A stretch of DNA of 64,000 nt from Chryseobacterium gallinarum. GTDB taxonomy: Bacteria > Bacteroidota > Bacteroidia > Flavobacteriales > Weeksellaceae. Each line of letters starts with the position of its first letter. Position 1 is the first letter of the stretch. The stretch spans positions 2,546,001 to 2,610,000 of the forward strand of contig NZ_CP009928.1 of NCBI RefSeq assembly GCF_001021975.1. Reading direction: 5' to 3'. Position numbers and translations under genes: made by a program. Below the pieces are notes generated by a model. It was given only the letters and a program-made list of their open reading frames with translations. It had not been told where the DNA came from and ran no database searches. This document shows, piece by piece, positions 1 through 8,975 of this stretch.

Positions 1-304
1 AAACATCAAAAGAAATGGTAAATGTTCTGCCAATTAATTCCTTATTAGCATTGAAATTATGGTTGACATTGGCATAAAATCCTACATTTTTTGATGTACT
101 TTTCATTCGTAAGCATTCCTTGCCATCCTTTTTTTCCAATTTCATTTGCGAAATCTGAGATGGGGTACCTTCTGTGTAATAACCATATTTAAAACGGTCA
201 TCAAAATGACTGTATTGACATAGGTTGATGGTGCTAAGCTGTAGATCGTTCAATTTTGAGTCTACATAGGTCTTTATTAATTCAAAGTCGTCTGGTGAAA
301 TCAT
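1..304 (-). CDS. Hypothetical protein, C-terminus beyond the window
   Basis: An ATG at 304 opens a frame that stays open for about 101 codons to the left edge, beginning MISPDDFELIKTYVDSKL. I do not recognise the family. The visible part is soluble-looking, has no signal peptide and is rich in Asn, Lys and Asp. It lies downstream of the complex I operon in the same direction, but a clear terminator at 411-439 separates them, so it is probably transcribed on its own. No TAnnTTTG promoter box was found just upstream. The spacer 305-410 shows nothing else. Confidence 0.6.
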   Translation of the reverse strand, partial: MISPDDFELIKTYVDSKLNDLQLSTINLCQYSHFDDRFKYGYYTEGTPSQISQMKLEKKDGKECLRMKSTSKNVGFYANVNHNFNANKELIGRTFTISFDV

Positions 305-410
305 ATTTTATTTTTAAATGTTTACAATACGAAGATACCCGAGGATAACGACAGAAGTTGACGTAAAAAAATTAAATTGATTATTGTGAATTAACGTTTC
401 ATTTTTCGAC

Positions 411-439
411 AAAAAAAGCACAACTAAAAAGTTGTGCTT
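411..439 (-). terminator. Rho-independent terminator of the nuo operon
   Basis: A perfect 9-bp stem (AAGCACAAC 416-424 with GTTGTGCTT 431-439) has a 6-nt loop. Read on the minus strand it is followed by a run of seven T. It lies 22 bp past the nuoN stop and closes the complex I operon. Confidence 0.85.
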
Positions 440-460
440 CTATATTTTAAAATTCAGATT

Positions 461-1840
461 TTATAGTCCGAACATTCTTGCGAACAAATCCGGGAATATT
501 CCCAGGATAATAATTGCTGCAATGACAACTACGGCAATAATGTTGTAAGTAAGCGTTACTTTCTCTGAAGATTTAAATGTTGATTCTTTAAAGAAAAACA
601 TCGCTATGATTAATCTTAAATAGTAAGCGATCGACAGGGCAGACCCTAACACTGCTACCAGTACCAAGAAAGCGGCACCGTTCATCGCTTGGGAGAATAA
701 AGCAAATTTCCCCATGAAACCTGCAGTTAATGGAACTCCTGCCATTGAAAGCATAGAGATGGCAGATGCTGTTGCCAATAATGGTTCTGTTTTGGCCAGT
801 CCTTTGAAGGCTCCGTAAGACGTTTCCCTTTTTAATTTTTCTACCCAGATCAGGCACATGAAAACTCCTACTGTAGATAATGAATAAGCGAATAAATAAA
901 ACGCTAAATTATAAGTAGAAAGGCTAGTCATTCCGAAGAATACCAATCCGATGTATCCGGCATGAGACACTGAAGAGTAAGCCAGCATTCTTTTTGCATT
1001 CGTTTGAGCAAGACCCATAACGTTTGCTAAAAGTAATGTAATGATTAAGAATACTCCTAAAACATTAATCCACTCATGAGTAACGCCAGCAAATCCGATG
1101 GTCATTAATCTGAATAATGCGAAGAATCCTGAGATCTTTACAACACTTGCCATGAAAGCAGTGATCAACGACGGAGAACCTGTATATACATCTGGGCTCC
1201 ACATGTGGAAAGGCGCTAATGCTACTTTAAATGCCAATGCACAAAGGATTAATAAAACCCCAAGAATGAACATCACATTCGTAGTGTTTGCTACTCCGAA
1301 GTCATGGATTTTATATAAATCAAAGCTTCCTGCACTTCCGTAGATAAATGCGATTCCGAAAAGTAAGAAACCTGTTGCGAATGCACCCATTAAGAAATAC
1401 TTGATGGAAGCTTCATTAGATCTCAGATCAGTTTTGTTGGCTCCGGCCATTACATATAATGGAATTGAAAGGATTTCCACACCCAGGAACATGGTTACTA
1501 AGTTCTGGTATCCGAAAAGAACAATCCCTCCACACAATGCAAATAGCATCAAAGAATATAATTCCGACTGGTGGCTTCTGTGGTTGCTGAACGCAAAACC
1601 TCCCAGGAAGAATAACAATAAAGTTGTTACGATTGATATTTTAGTGAATAATGCAGCATTGGCACTGTACTCATACATATGCTTGTAATGGTCGAAGAAC
1701 GAACATTCAGGCATAAAACTTACGTACAATGCGATGATTAATCCCAAAATCCCAATGTATCTTGCGAATTTTCCTTGTTCAAAAACTCCTGAAAATAACG
1801 CAATAACTGCCGTTAGGAAAACAATAATTAAAACACTCAT
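461..1840 (-). CDS. nuoN: NADH-quinone oxidoreductase subunit N
   Basis: NuoN is one of the three antiporter-like membrane subunits of respiratory complex I and moves protons as NADH is oxidised by quinone. The 459-residue product is hydrophobic throughout, with about 14 membrane helices. It has the antiporter-family signature around residues 200-220 (ALAFKVALAPFHMWSPDVY), which includes the lysine in the broken helix, and a Glu near residue 122 in a GVEILSIPLY segment. Length is normal for the family. It is the last gene of the operon, 16 bp after nuoM and just before the terminator. Confidence 0.96.
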   Translation of the reverse strand: MSVLIIVFLTAVIALFSGVFEQGKFARYIGILGLIIALYVSFMPECSFFDHYKHMYEYSANAALFTKISIVTTLLLFFLGGFAFSNHRSHQSELYSLMLFALCGGIVLFGYQNLVTMFLGVEILSIPLYVMAGANKTDLRSNEASIKYFLMGAFATGFLLFGIAFIYGSAGSFDLYKIHDFGVANTTNVMFILGVLLILCALAFKVALAPFHMWSPDVYTGSPSLITAFMASVVKISGFFALFRLMTIGFAGVTHEWINVLGVFLIITLLLANVMGLAQTNAKRMLAYSSVSHAGYIGLVFFGMTSLSTYNLAFYLFAYSLSTVGVFMCLIWVEKLKRETSYGAFKGLAKTEPLLATASAISMLSMAGVPLTAGFMGKFALFSQAMNGAAFLVLVAVLGSALSIAYYLRLIIAMFFFKESTFKSSEKVTLTYNIIAVVVIAAIIILGIFPDLFARMFGL

Positions 1841-1856
1841 TTCTTAAAATATCAAA

Positions 1857-3350
1857 TTAACTTACCATTGATTGGTAGATAAACTTCACTGAACTACTCA
1901 CCATGTCGATTACCGGTTGTGGGAAAATACCTAATAAGATCACAAAAACCGCTAAACTTGCCAATACGGAAAATTCTACAGCTGATAAATCTTTTGCTGT
2001 ACTTAAAACCGCTGCATCTCCTTCTCCAAACATTGCTTTTCCGTAGAATCTCAATAAGTACACCGCACAAAGAATTACCGTAAGACCAGCAATTACTGCT
2101 GCTGTTCCATTGAAATCATATACTGATTTTAACAGGATAAATTCTCCGATGAATCCATTCGTCAATGGAACTCCCATTGAACCTAATATAATGATCAGAA
2201 ACAATACGGCAAATTTAGGTGCTACTTTAGCTAAACCACCCATTTGTCTGATGTCTCTTGATTTAAATCTCTTGTATAAAATATCACAACAGTAGAATAA
2301 CCCCACTACGTTGATACCGTGAGCGAAAGTCTGTACCAAAGCTCCTTCAGCACCTTCCACATTGAAAGTTCCTCTTAAAGTAACTACTGCAGAAGCGAAG
2401 ATACCTGCTACCATCAATCCTACGTGAGAGAATGATGAATACGCAATGATTCTCTTCATATCCGTCTGGATAATAGCGATCAAAGCTCCGTGAACGATTC
2501 CCACGATGGCAAGGATAATTACAATTTGTCCTGAAATTCCTGCAATAGGAAGTGGAGTAATTGGAAGTAAATAACGCATTACACCATATACTGCCATTTT
2601 AAGCATGATCCCTGATAACAACATCGATCCCTGAGTAGGAGAGTAGGTATACGTATCAGGCTGCCATGTATGGAAAGGAAATACCGGTAATTTCACTGCA
2701 AAAGCAAAGAAAATGAACCAGAATACCACAGTCTGTTGTGTTTCGTTCAGTTGTGCATTATATAGATCCGTTAAAGCGAATGATGCAGAGTGGTTGTACA
2801 CATAGATCAGTCCGGCTAACATAAATAAAGATCCAACGAATGTATATACGAAGAATTTCGTAGTAAACTCAAACCTTTTATTTTCCTGTCCCCAAAGTCC
2901 GGCGATAAACCAAATTGGAATCAAAGTTACTTCCCAGAAAATGTAGAACAATAATCCGTCTAAAGAAGTAAACACCCCCACAAGACCGAATTGCATCAAC
3001 AGAATCAGTCCGTAGAATGTATTTCTGTAGTTTACACTTTCATTAAATGAAGATAAAATGATGATTGGCGCCAGGATGTTGGTCAACAATAAAAGAAGCA
3101 TGCTCATCCCATCGATACCGAAGTGAAGAGAGCTCTTCATAAACTGTGACCAAGGATAATTGATCTCATGCTGTAATACGCTGTCTACCGTCGGATTAAA
3201 ATCAAAATCCGAAAGAATGTAGAAGGTAATAAGCATTTGTACCAATGCAATTCCCAGTGCCAAATATTTGCTGGAGCTATTCTTCCAGGCAAAAACTAAT
3301 CCCGAACCTACTAGAGGTAATAGTAATAATGTTAATAATAAACAAGACAT
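1857..3350 (-). CDS. nuoM: NADH-quinone oxidoreductase subunit M
   Basis: NuoM is the second antiporter-like proton-pumping subunit of complex I. The product has 497 residues and about 14 membrane helices. It carries the helix-5 glutamate in FWEVTLIPIWFIAGLWG (roughly residues 138-154) and the helix-7 lysine in FAVKLPVFPFHTWQPDTY (roughly 216-235), the residues known to matter for proton transfer in this family. It follows nuoL by 2 bp and precedes nuoN by 16 bp, so translation of the membrane-arm genes is probably coupled. Confidence 0.97.
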   Translation of the reverse strand: MSCLLLTLLLLPLVGSGLVFAWKNSSSKYLALGIALVQMLITFYILSDFDFNPTVDSVLQHEINYPWSQFMKSSLHFGIDGMSMLLLLLTNILAPIIILSSFNESVNYRNTFYGLILLMQFGLVGVFTSLDGLLFYIFWEVTLIPIWFIAGLWGQENKRFEFTTKFFVYTFVGSLFMLAGLIYVYNHSASFALTDLYNAQLNETQQTVVFWFIFFAFAVKLPVFPFHTWQPDTYTYSPTQGSMLLSGIMLKMAVYGVMRYLLPITPLPIAGISGQIVIILAIVGIVHGALIAIIQTDMKRIIAYSSFSHVGLMVAGIFASAVVTLRGTFNVEGAEGALVQTFAHGINVVGLFYCCDILYKRFKSRDIRQMGGLAKVAPKFAVLFLIIILGSMGVPLTNGFIGEFILLKSVYDFNGTAAVIAGLTVILCAVYLLRFYGKAMFGEGDAAVLSTAKDLSAVEFSVLASLAVFVILLGIFPQPVIDMVSSSVKFIYQSMVS

Positions 3351-3352
3351 TA

Positions 3353-5266
3353 TTATTGTAATAAAAAGTTAACAATTAATATAATTCCCACAGCTAAAGA
3401 CATGATAAGAATATACGTCTCTACATTTCCGTTTTGTACGCGCTTCATAGCTTTTCCGCTGTCTTCAGCACCATCTCCTACAAAGTTTACAAAACGATCC
3501 AAGATACCCTTATCAAACATTTTTCCTCCGCGTCCTAATCCTTCAACAGTTTTTACAATCAATGCGTTGTAAAGTTCGTCAACATATAATTTTTTAGCAG
3601 AAAGCCTTTCCCATCCGGTATAGCTTTCCTCTGCAACGGCCATCTTTTTCTTTTTCACATAGGTGTTTCTGACAATAAACCATACGGAGAAGAACATAAT
3701 CACTGTAGCTGCTAATAAGATCATTTCAGTATTGAAATCTACTCCTGAAAGGGTAGCTTCCATCTGGCTGTAGCTTTGTTCCGTAAGAACAGGCTTTAAC
3801 CATTCCATCAGTTTAGCATAATGTCCGTGGCCGATGAAGTGTGGTAAGTTGATAAAACCTCCTACTACAGAAAGGATAGCCAATACGATCAATGGTAATG
3901 TCATATTTGACGGGCTTTCATGTAAGTGGTGTTTTTGTTCTTCAGTCCCTCTGAATTCCCCGTGGAATGTCAAATAGTACAATCTGAACATATACGTTGC
4001 AGTCATTGCCGCTAAAACAAATAGAATTACCCAGTAAACCGGGTTTTTAGCGAAAGCTGCTACTAAAATTTCGTCTTTTGAGATCATCCCTGATAATAAA
4101 GGGAAACCTGAAATGGCTAATGTTCCGATAAGGAATGTAGCGTGGGTAAGAGGAATATATTTTTTAAGACCTCCCATGAAACGCATATCCTGCTCGTTGC
4201 TCATTGCGTGGATTACAGAACCTGCACCCAGGAATAATAATGCTTTAAAGAATGCGTGCGTCATTACGTGGAACATCGCCGTTGTATAAGCGCCAAGACC
4301 TAAAGCGATGAACATAAATCCAAGCTGTGAAACGGTAGAGTATGCCAATACTTTTTTGATGTCGTTCTGGCGTAGTGCATAGAATCCTGCCAAAGCAGCT
4401 GTTAAGAATCCGATGAATAAAATTCCTCCCTGCACCGTTGGAGCTAATGTAAATAAGAAATTAGATCTTACTACTAAATAGATACCGGCCGTTACCATCG
4501 TTGCCGCGTGAATTAATGCAGAAACAGGAGTCGGCCCGGCCATTGCATCCGGTAACCATGTATATAAAGGAACCTGAGCAGATTTACCGGTAGCACCGAT
4601 GAATAAACTCGCTGTGATAAAGATGATCACTGTTCCGTCTAATTCAAATTTTGAAGCGTTTTCTGCTACAGAAAGGTAGTCTAAAGCATTGGTCTGAGAG
4701 GCAATCATAAAGATACCGATTAATAACGCAAGGTCACCAATTCTGTTCATGATGAAAGCTTTTCTTGCCGCTTTACCGTATTCTTCGTTGGTGTACCAGA
4801 ATCCGATCAACAGGTAAGAACAAAGACCTACACCTTCCCATCCGATGAATAAGATAAGGTAGTTGCTTCCCATCACTAAAAGTAACATGGAGAAGATGAA
4901 AAGATTCAGGTAAGTAAAGAACTTATAGAAACCTTTGTCATGACTCATATATCCGATAGAGTATAAATGGATCAGTGAACCGATACCCGTGATGATCATG
5001 ACCATCATTAAAGAAAGCTGATCAATCTGGAATCCAAAATTGATCTGAACCCCGTTTACTCTAAACCATTCAAAAGCTTTTACGATTACAGGCTGGCTTT
5101 CAGAATTAAAATTCATGAAAAGGCTTACAGCAATACAGAATGATCCGAAAACCACTGCAGTTGCCAAAGATCCAACCAATATTTTGGGAAGGTTTTTCCC
5201 GAATAAACCGTTAATAAGAAACCCTAAAAGTGGTAAAAGTACTATTGCATATACTAGATTCTCCAT
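3353..5266 (-). CDS. nuoL: NADH-quinone oxidoreductase subunit L
   Basis: NuoL is the distal antiporter-like subunit of complex I, with a long lateral helix at its C-terminus along the membrane arm. The 637-residue product shows FIGWEGVGLCSYLLIGFW (about residues 140-157) and the strongly conserved GATGKSAQVPLYTWLPDA stretch (about 223-240), followed by the PTPVSALIHAATMVTAG segment. The last hydrophobic helix (IMSLAVGIILIVNFLLQ) ends the protein, as expected for the lateral helix anchor. It is packed between nuoK (2 bp away) and nuoM (2 bp away). Confidence 0.97.
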   Translation of the reverse strand: MENLVYAIVLLPLLGFLINGLFGKNLPKILVGSLATAVVFGSFCIAVSLFMNFNSESQPVIVKAFEWFRVNGVQINFGFQIDQLSLMMVMIITGIGSLIHLYSIGYMSHDKGFYKFFTYLNLFIFSMLLLVMGSNYLILFIGWEGVGLCSYLLIGFWYTNEEYGKAARKAFIMNRIGDLALLIGIFMIASQTNALDYLSVAENASKFELDGTVIIFITASLFIGATGKSAQVPLYTWLPDAMAGPTPVSALIHAATMVTAGIYLVVRSNFLFTLAPTVQGGILFIGFLTAALAGFYALRQNDIKKVLAYSTVSQLGFMFIALGLGAYTTAMFHVMTHAFFKALLFLGAGSVIHAMSNEQDMRFMGGLKKYIPLTHATFLIGTLAISGFPLLSGMISKDEILVAAFAKNPVYWVILFVLAAMTATYMFRLYYLTFHGEFRGTEEQKHHLHESPSNMTLPLIVLAILSVVGGFINLPHFIGHGHYAKLMEWLKPVLTEQSYSQMEATLSGVDFNTEMILLAATVIMFFSVWFIVRNTYVKKKKMAVAEESYTGWERLSAKKLYVDELYNALIVKTVEGLGRGGKMFDKGILDRFVNFVGDGAEDSGKAMKRVQNGNVETYILIMSLAVGIILIVNFLLQ

Positions 5267-5268
5267 TC

Positions 5269-5598
5269 TTATCCTCTTAATTTATTAAATATACTCACAT
5301 CTACGGAACGGGTATTTCTGTACAGCATAGCAATAATTGCCAGCCCTACCGCTACTTCAGCAGCAGCTACCACCATAATGAAGAAAACTAAAAGTTGTCC
5401 GTCGCCGTTGCCTTTATATGCTGAAAAAGCTGCCAATAAAAGGTTTACAGAATTCAGCATAAGCTCTACACAGCCCAGAATCACAATAGCATTTTTCCTA
5501 AGCAATACACCCATCACTCCCAAACTGAACAATACTGAACAAAGGATGATGAAGTAGTCTAAAGGGATGCTTTGTATAAATGTATTTACTTCTCCCAT
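5269..5598 (-). CDS. nuoK: NADH-quinone oxidoreductase subunit K
   Basis: NuoK is a small three-helix subunit in the proton path of complex I. The 109-residue product has three membrane helices and two conserved membrane glutamates, in the ILGCVELMLNSVNLLLAAF segment (about residues 40-58) and the VVAAAEVAVGLAIIAMLYR segment (about 76-94). Both are family hallmarks. It starts 4 bp after nuoJ ends and stops 2 bp before nuoL starts. Confidence 0.97.
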   Translation of the reverse strand: MGEVNTFIQSIPLDYFIILCSVLFSLGVMGVLLRKNAIVILGCVELMLNSVNLLLAAFSAYKGNGDGQLLVFFIMVVAAAEVAVGLAIIAMLYRNTRSVDVSIFNKLRG

Positions 5599-5602
5599 AA
5601 TT

Positions 5603-6100
5603 TTATAAATCTTTTTTACCGATTAATACCGCGCCTACAATACCTGCTAAAATAAGGATGGAAGCAAGCTCAAACGGTAAAACATATTCATTAAACAAAA
5701 GTCTACCCAGATTTTTTGTAAGACCCACACCTCTGTCTACATTTTCAACTACAATGTGGTTTTCTCTTATTCCTCTGAAAACCCCTAATACTCCTACTAA
5801 AAGAAGACCTGCCGTAAAAACTCCGACAAATTTTAAAGTATTGTTCTTCTTACTTTCGTCTGCTTTATTAAGGTTAAGCATCATTAAGATGTAAAGGAAG
5901 AGTACCATGATGGCACCTGCGTATACTATAATCTGGATGATTGCCAGGAACTGGGCATTCAAAAGAATGTACATTCCTGCAATTGAAAACATCGTAACAA
6001 TTAATGACAAAATAGCATATAAAGGATTTCTAGCAAATACAAAATAAACTGCACTTGCCACTGCTAAAAACGCCACCAAGAAAAATAAAAACTGATCCAT
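5603..6100 (-). CDS. nuoJ: NADH-quinone oxidoreductase subunit J
   Basis: NuoJ is a five-helix membrane subunit of complex I near the quinone cavity. Its third helix switches shape during turnover. The 165-residue product has five hydrophobic segments and the typical helix-3 pattern AIIQIIVYAGAIMVLFLYI (about residues 53-71), followed by MMLNL. It abuts nuoI, sharing base 6100, and precedes nuoK by 4 bp, in canonical I-J-K-L-M-N order. Confidence 0.96.
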   Translation of the reverse strand: MDQFLFFLVAFLAVASAVYFVFARNPLYAILSLIVTMFSIAGMYILLNAQFLAIIQIIVYAGAIMVLFLYILMMLNLNKADESKKNNTLKFVGVFTAGLLLVGVLGVFRGIRENHIVVENVDRGVGLTKNLGRLLFNEYVLPFELASILILAGIVGAVLIGKKDL

Positions 6101-6657
6101 TATTTTACCGCATTTTTTTGTTTCTCGGATTGTCTTGTTGTGATATCAATCCTTTCATTTATTTTTTCAACTAATTTATCTTTTCCGTAAATGAAAGAAC
6201 CTCTGTTGGTTTCCACGTCTACCAATCTGTCGGTAAGATAGATGGCAGATTTAGGACAAGCCTCTTCACACATACCGCAGAAGATACATCTCAGCATATT
6301 GATTTCATATACTGAAGCATATTTTTCTTCTCTGTAAAGATGTTTTTCCTCTTTGGTTCTTTCAGCAGCAGTCATCGTAATGGCTTCTGCAGGACAAGCT
6401 ACCGCACAAAGTCCGCAGGCTGTACATCTTTCCCTGCCTTCCTCGTCTCTTTTCAAAACGTGCTGGCCTCTCCAGATAGTTGTTCTTGGCTTCTGTACTT
6501 CCGGATACGAATATACTGCGGGAGCACCCTTTATCACGGTTCTTACAGCATGCTTAAATGTAATCCCCATTCCTGTAAAGATTGCAGGAAGGTAGATTTT
6601 TTCAGCAAGGGTCATTTCTTTGTTGGAAACAACTTTTGATCTGTTTGTAAGTTTCAT
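6100..6657 (-). CDS. nuoI: NADH-quinone oxidoreductase subunit I, 2x[4Fe-4S]
   Basis: NuoI carries the two iron-sulfur clusters N6a and N6b that pass electrons toward NuoB in the peripheral arm. The 185-residue product has two ferredoxin motifs, CTACGLCAVACP (about residues 79-90) and CIFCGMCEEACP (about 124-135). An amphipathic N-terminal part likely lies on the membrane. The upstream gap to nuoH is 117 bp and contains a degenerate repeat and a perfect hairpin. Confidence 0.97.
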   Translation of the reverse strand: MKLTNRSKVVSNKEMTLAEKIYLPAIFTGMGITFKHAVRTVIKGAPAVYSYPEVQKPRTTIWRGQHVLKRDEEGRERCTACGLCAVACPAEAITMTAAERTKEEKHLYREEKYASVYEINMLRCIFCGMCEEACPKSAIYLTDRLVDVETNRGSFIYGKDKLVEKINERIDITTRQSEKQKNAVK

Positions 6658-6736
6658 TTAATTATAGATATTAGATGTTAGACACCAGATTTTAGACTAA
6701 TCTTGTCTGTTATCTTAATTTTTAATATTTTTAATC

Positions 6737-6769
6737 AAACCTTATAGGTTTTTAAAACCTATAAGGTTT
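6737..6769. repeat. Perfect 15-bp inverted repeat between nuoH and nuoI
   Basis: AAACCTTATAGGTTT (6737-6751) and its exact reverse complement (6755-6769) are separated by 3 nt. The hairpin sits inside the operon and has no T-tract on the minus strand, so it is more likely an mRNA processing or stability element, or a mobile palindromic repeat, than a terminator. This is inference from structure only. Confidence 0.7.
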
Positions 6770-6774
6770 AGAAT

Positions 6775-7839
6775 TTAATTTCCAAACGCTAAAATTACAG
6801 CTCCTGTAATCAATAGGTTTACCAATGCCATCGGGATTAAAGTTTTCCATCCTAAGTGCATTAACTGGTCATATCTGAACCTTGGAAGTGTCCATCTGAT
6901 CCACATGAAGATCAAAATTCCGATTACTGTTTTCGCCAAAAATGCTACAATACTCAAAATCCCTGCAGTATTTTCCCCCCAGTTCTGAGTTACCCATTCA
7001 ATACCAGGATAATTATAACCTCCGAAGAAAAGAACTACCATGAAAGCATTAGAGATAAACATGTTCACATATTCCCCGAACATATACAACCCTAACTTCA
7101 TGGAAGAGTATTCTGTAGAGTATCCTGTTACCAATTCAGATTCACATTCAGGTAAATCGAACGGGTGTCTGTTCGTTTCAGCTAACGCTGCTACAAAGAA
7201 TACAAGGAAAGCAACCGGTTGGTAGAAAATATTCCAGTTCATTCCGGAAACCCAAGGAATGATTCCCCATAGTTTCCCATGCGTCTGGTTTTCAGTAATT
7301 ACTTTTAAATCTAAACTTCCGGACATCATAATGATAGAAAGAAGGGCCAATCCCATTGCCAGTTCATAGGAAATCATCTGAGAAGAAGCACGGATAGCAC
7401 CTAATAATGAATATTTGTTGTTCGAAGCCCAACCTCCGATCATAATTCCGTATACTCCGATAGAAGCCATTCCGATGATGAAAAGTACACCAACGTCAAT
7501 GTTCGCCACTTGAAGATCAAAAGAAGTACCTGCAATATTTAAACTTTTACCCCAGGGAATAACTGCTCCTGTGATCAATGAAATAAACATTACTAAAGCC
7601 GGTCCCAATACGAAAAGGAATTTTTCAGCATTGGCAGGCGTAAAGTCTTCCTTGAAGAAGAATTTTCCACCATCAGCAAGAGGTTGCAGTAATCCGAAAG
7701 GTCCTGCTCTGTTCGGACCGATTCTATCCTGCATGATAGAGGCCACTTTTCTTTCTGCCCATGTAGAGTAGGCCGCAATCGTCAACGACAGCAGGAAAAG
7801 TGCTAGTACAAGTATAAGTTTAAATGTAAGTAAATCCAT
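6775..7839 (-). CDS. nuoH: NADH-quinone oxidoreductase subunit H
   Basis: NuoH links the membrane arm to the peripheral arm and forms much of the quinone-binding chamber. The 354-residue product has eight or nine membrane helices. It shows the family motifs AERKVASIMQDRIGPNRAGP (about residues 29-48), GGWASNNKYSLLGAIR (about 135-150) and the acidic loop AETNRHPFDLPECESELVTG (about 221-240). The reading frame is complete. Spacers on both sides hold degenerate repeats rather than genes. Confidence 0.97.
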   Translation of the reverse strand: MDLLTFKLILVLALFLLSLTIAAYSTWAERKVASIMQDRIGPNRAGPFGLLQPLADGGKFFFKEDFTPANAEKFLFVLGPALVMFISLITGAVIPWGKSLNIAGTSFDLQVANIDVGVLFIIGMASIGVYGIMIGGWASNNKYSLLGAIRASSQMISYELAMGLALLSIIMMSGSLDLKVITENQTHGKLWGIIPWVSGMNWNIFYQPVAFLVFFVAALAETNRHPFDLPECESELVTGYSTEYSSMKLGLYMFGEYVNMFISNAFMVVLFFGGYNYPGIEWVTQNWGENTAGILSIVAFLAKTVIGILIFMWIRWTLPRFRYDQLMHLGWKTLIPMALVNLLITGAVILAFGN

Positions 7840-7935
7840 TTTTTGTTGTAAAGATTTTTAGATGTGAGATGTCAGATACTAGATATGAGGTTAAGTCTGA
7901 TTCTTGTGTCTGAAATCTAATTGTCTTTATTAAAA

Positions 7936-8934
7936 TTATTTTTCGTCTTTTTCACTGATTTCTTTAGCCATCGGATTGTCTAAAACTCTTAGCTCATCTT
8001 TTGGTTTTTCGTAGTGATTCAATGAAATTACAGAGTGTCTGTCGATATGTCTCGGACCTTCAATATTCCAGTCTGATAATGCTTTTCTTTCAAAACGGCA
8101 TGTATCACAGATGAATTCTTCCACTTCACCCCATTGGTCTTTTCTTGCAGTAACCCTTACAATTTCGTCACCTTTCATCCAGACTACCGTTTTTCCTGAG
8201 CATTTATCACATTTGCAAGATGCGTTCATTGGTTTTGTAAACCATACTCTGCTGGCAAAACGGGCTGTTCTGTCTGTTAATGCTCCTACAGGACAAACGT
8301 CTATAACATTTCCGATGAAGTCATTATCCAAAGCCTTATTTAAATAGGTAGAAATTTCAGCATGATCTCCTCTGAAAAGGATGCCGTGTTCTCTTTCACC
8401 TGTCAGTTGATTGGCTGCTAATACACATCTCGCACAAAGAATACAACGGTTCATATTCAGTTTGATGTGTGGCCCGAGATCATCAGCATCGTAAGTATTT
8501 CTTTCGAATTCTGTTCTTGTGTTTTCCACACCATGCTCATATCCTAAATCCTGAAGATGACATTCTCCTGCCTGGTCACAGATAGGGCAATCCAGCGGGT
8601 GATTTACCAGTAAGAACTCTGTAACAGCTTTTCTTCCTTCCTGAGCTTTCTCAGAAGTAAGGTTTTTTACTTCCATACCGTCCATTACATTGGTTCGGCA
8701 GCTTGCCACCAATTTCGGCATAGGACGCGGATCTGCTTCTGATCCTTTGGAAACTTCCACAAGACAAGTTCTACATCTCCCGCCACTGGTTTCCAATTTA
8801 CTGTAGTAGCACATTGCAGGAGGTACAGATTTTCCACCGATTTGTCTCGCCGCTTCCAATATAGAAGTACCAGGCATAACTTCAGTAGTCTGTCCGTCTA
8901 TCGTTATTTTGAATTTTTTAACTTCTTCGCTCAT
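7936..8934 (-). CDS. nuoG: NADH-quinone oxidoreductase subunit G, short form
   Basis: NuoG carries iron-sulfur clusters in the peripheral arm of complex I. The 332-residue product has an N-terminal 2Fe-2S ferredoxin fold (CYYSKLETSGGRCRTC, about residues 43-58, with a further Cys near 79), the His-Cys3 motif region (HPLDCPICDQAGEC, about 111-124), a 4Fe-4S motif (CILCARC with a later CPVGA) and a final CKCDKC/CDTC region. It lacks the large molybdopterin-oxidoreductase-like C-terminal domain found in E. coli NuoG. Short forms are, to my knowledge, normal in Flavobacteriia, so I do not read it as a truncation. Confidence 0.92.
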   Translation of the reverse strand: MSEEVKKFKITIDGQTTEVMPGTSILEAARQIGGKSVPPAMCYYSKLETSGGRCRTCLVEVSKGSEADPRPMPKLVASCRTNVMDGMEVKNLTSEKAQEGRKAVTEFLLVNHPLDCPICDQAGECHLQDLGYEHGVENTRTEFERNTYDADDLGPHIKLNMNRCILCARCVLAANQLTGEREHGILFRGDHAEISTYLNKALDNDFIGNVIDVCPVGALTDRTARFASRVWFTKPMNASCKCDKCSGKTVVWMKGDEIVRVTARKDQWGEVEEFICDTCRFERKALSDWNIEGPRHIDRHSVISLNHYEKPKDELRVLDNPMAKEISEKDEK

Positions 8935-8975
8935 ATTGTATGCTTTAAGCTTTATGCATTAAGCAATAGGCTTTG

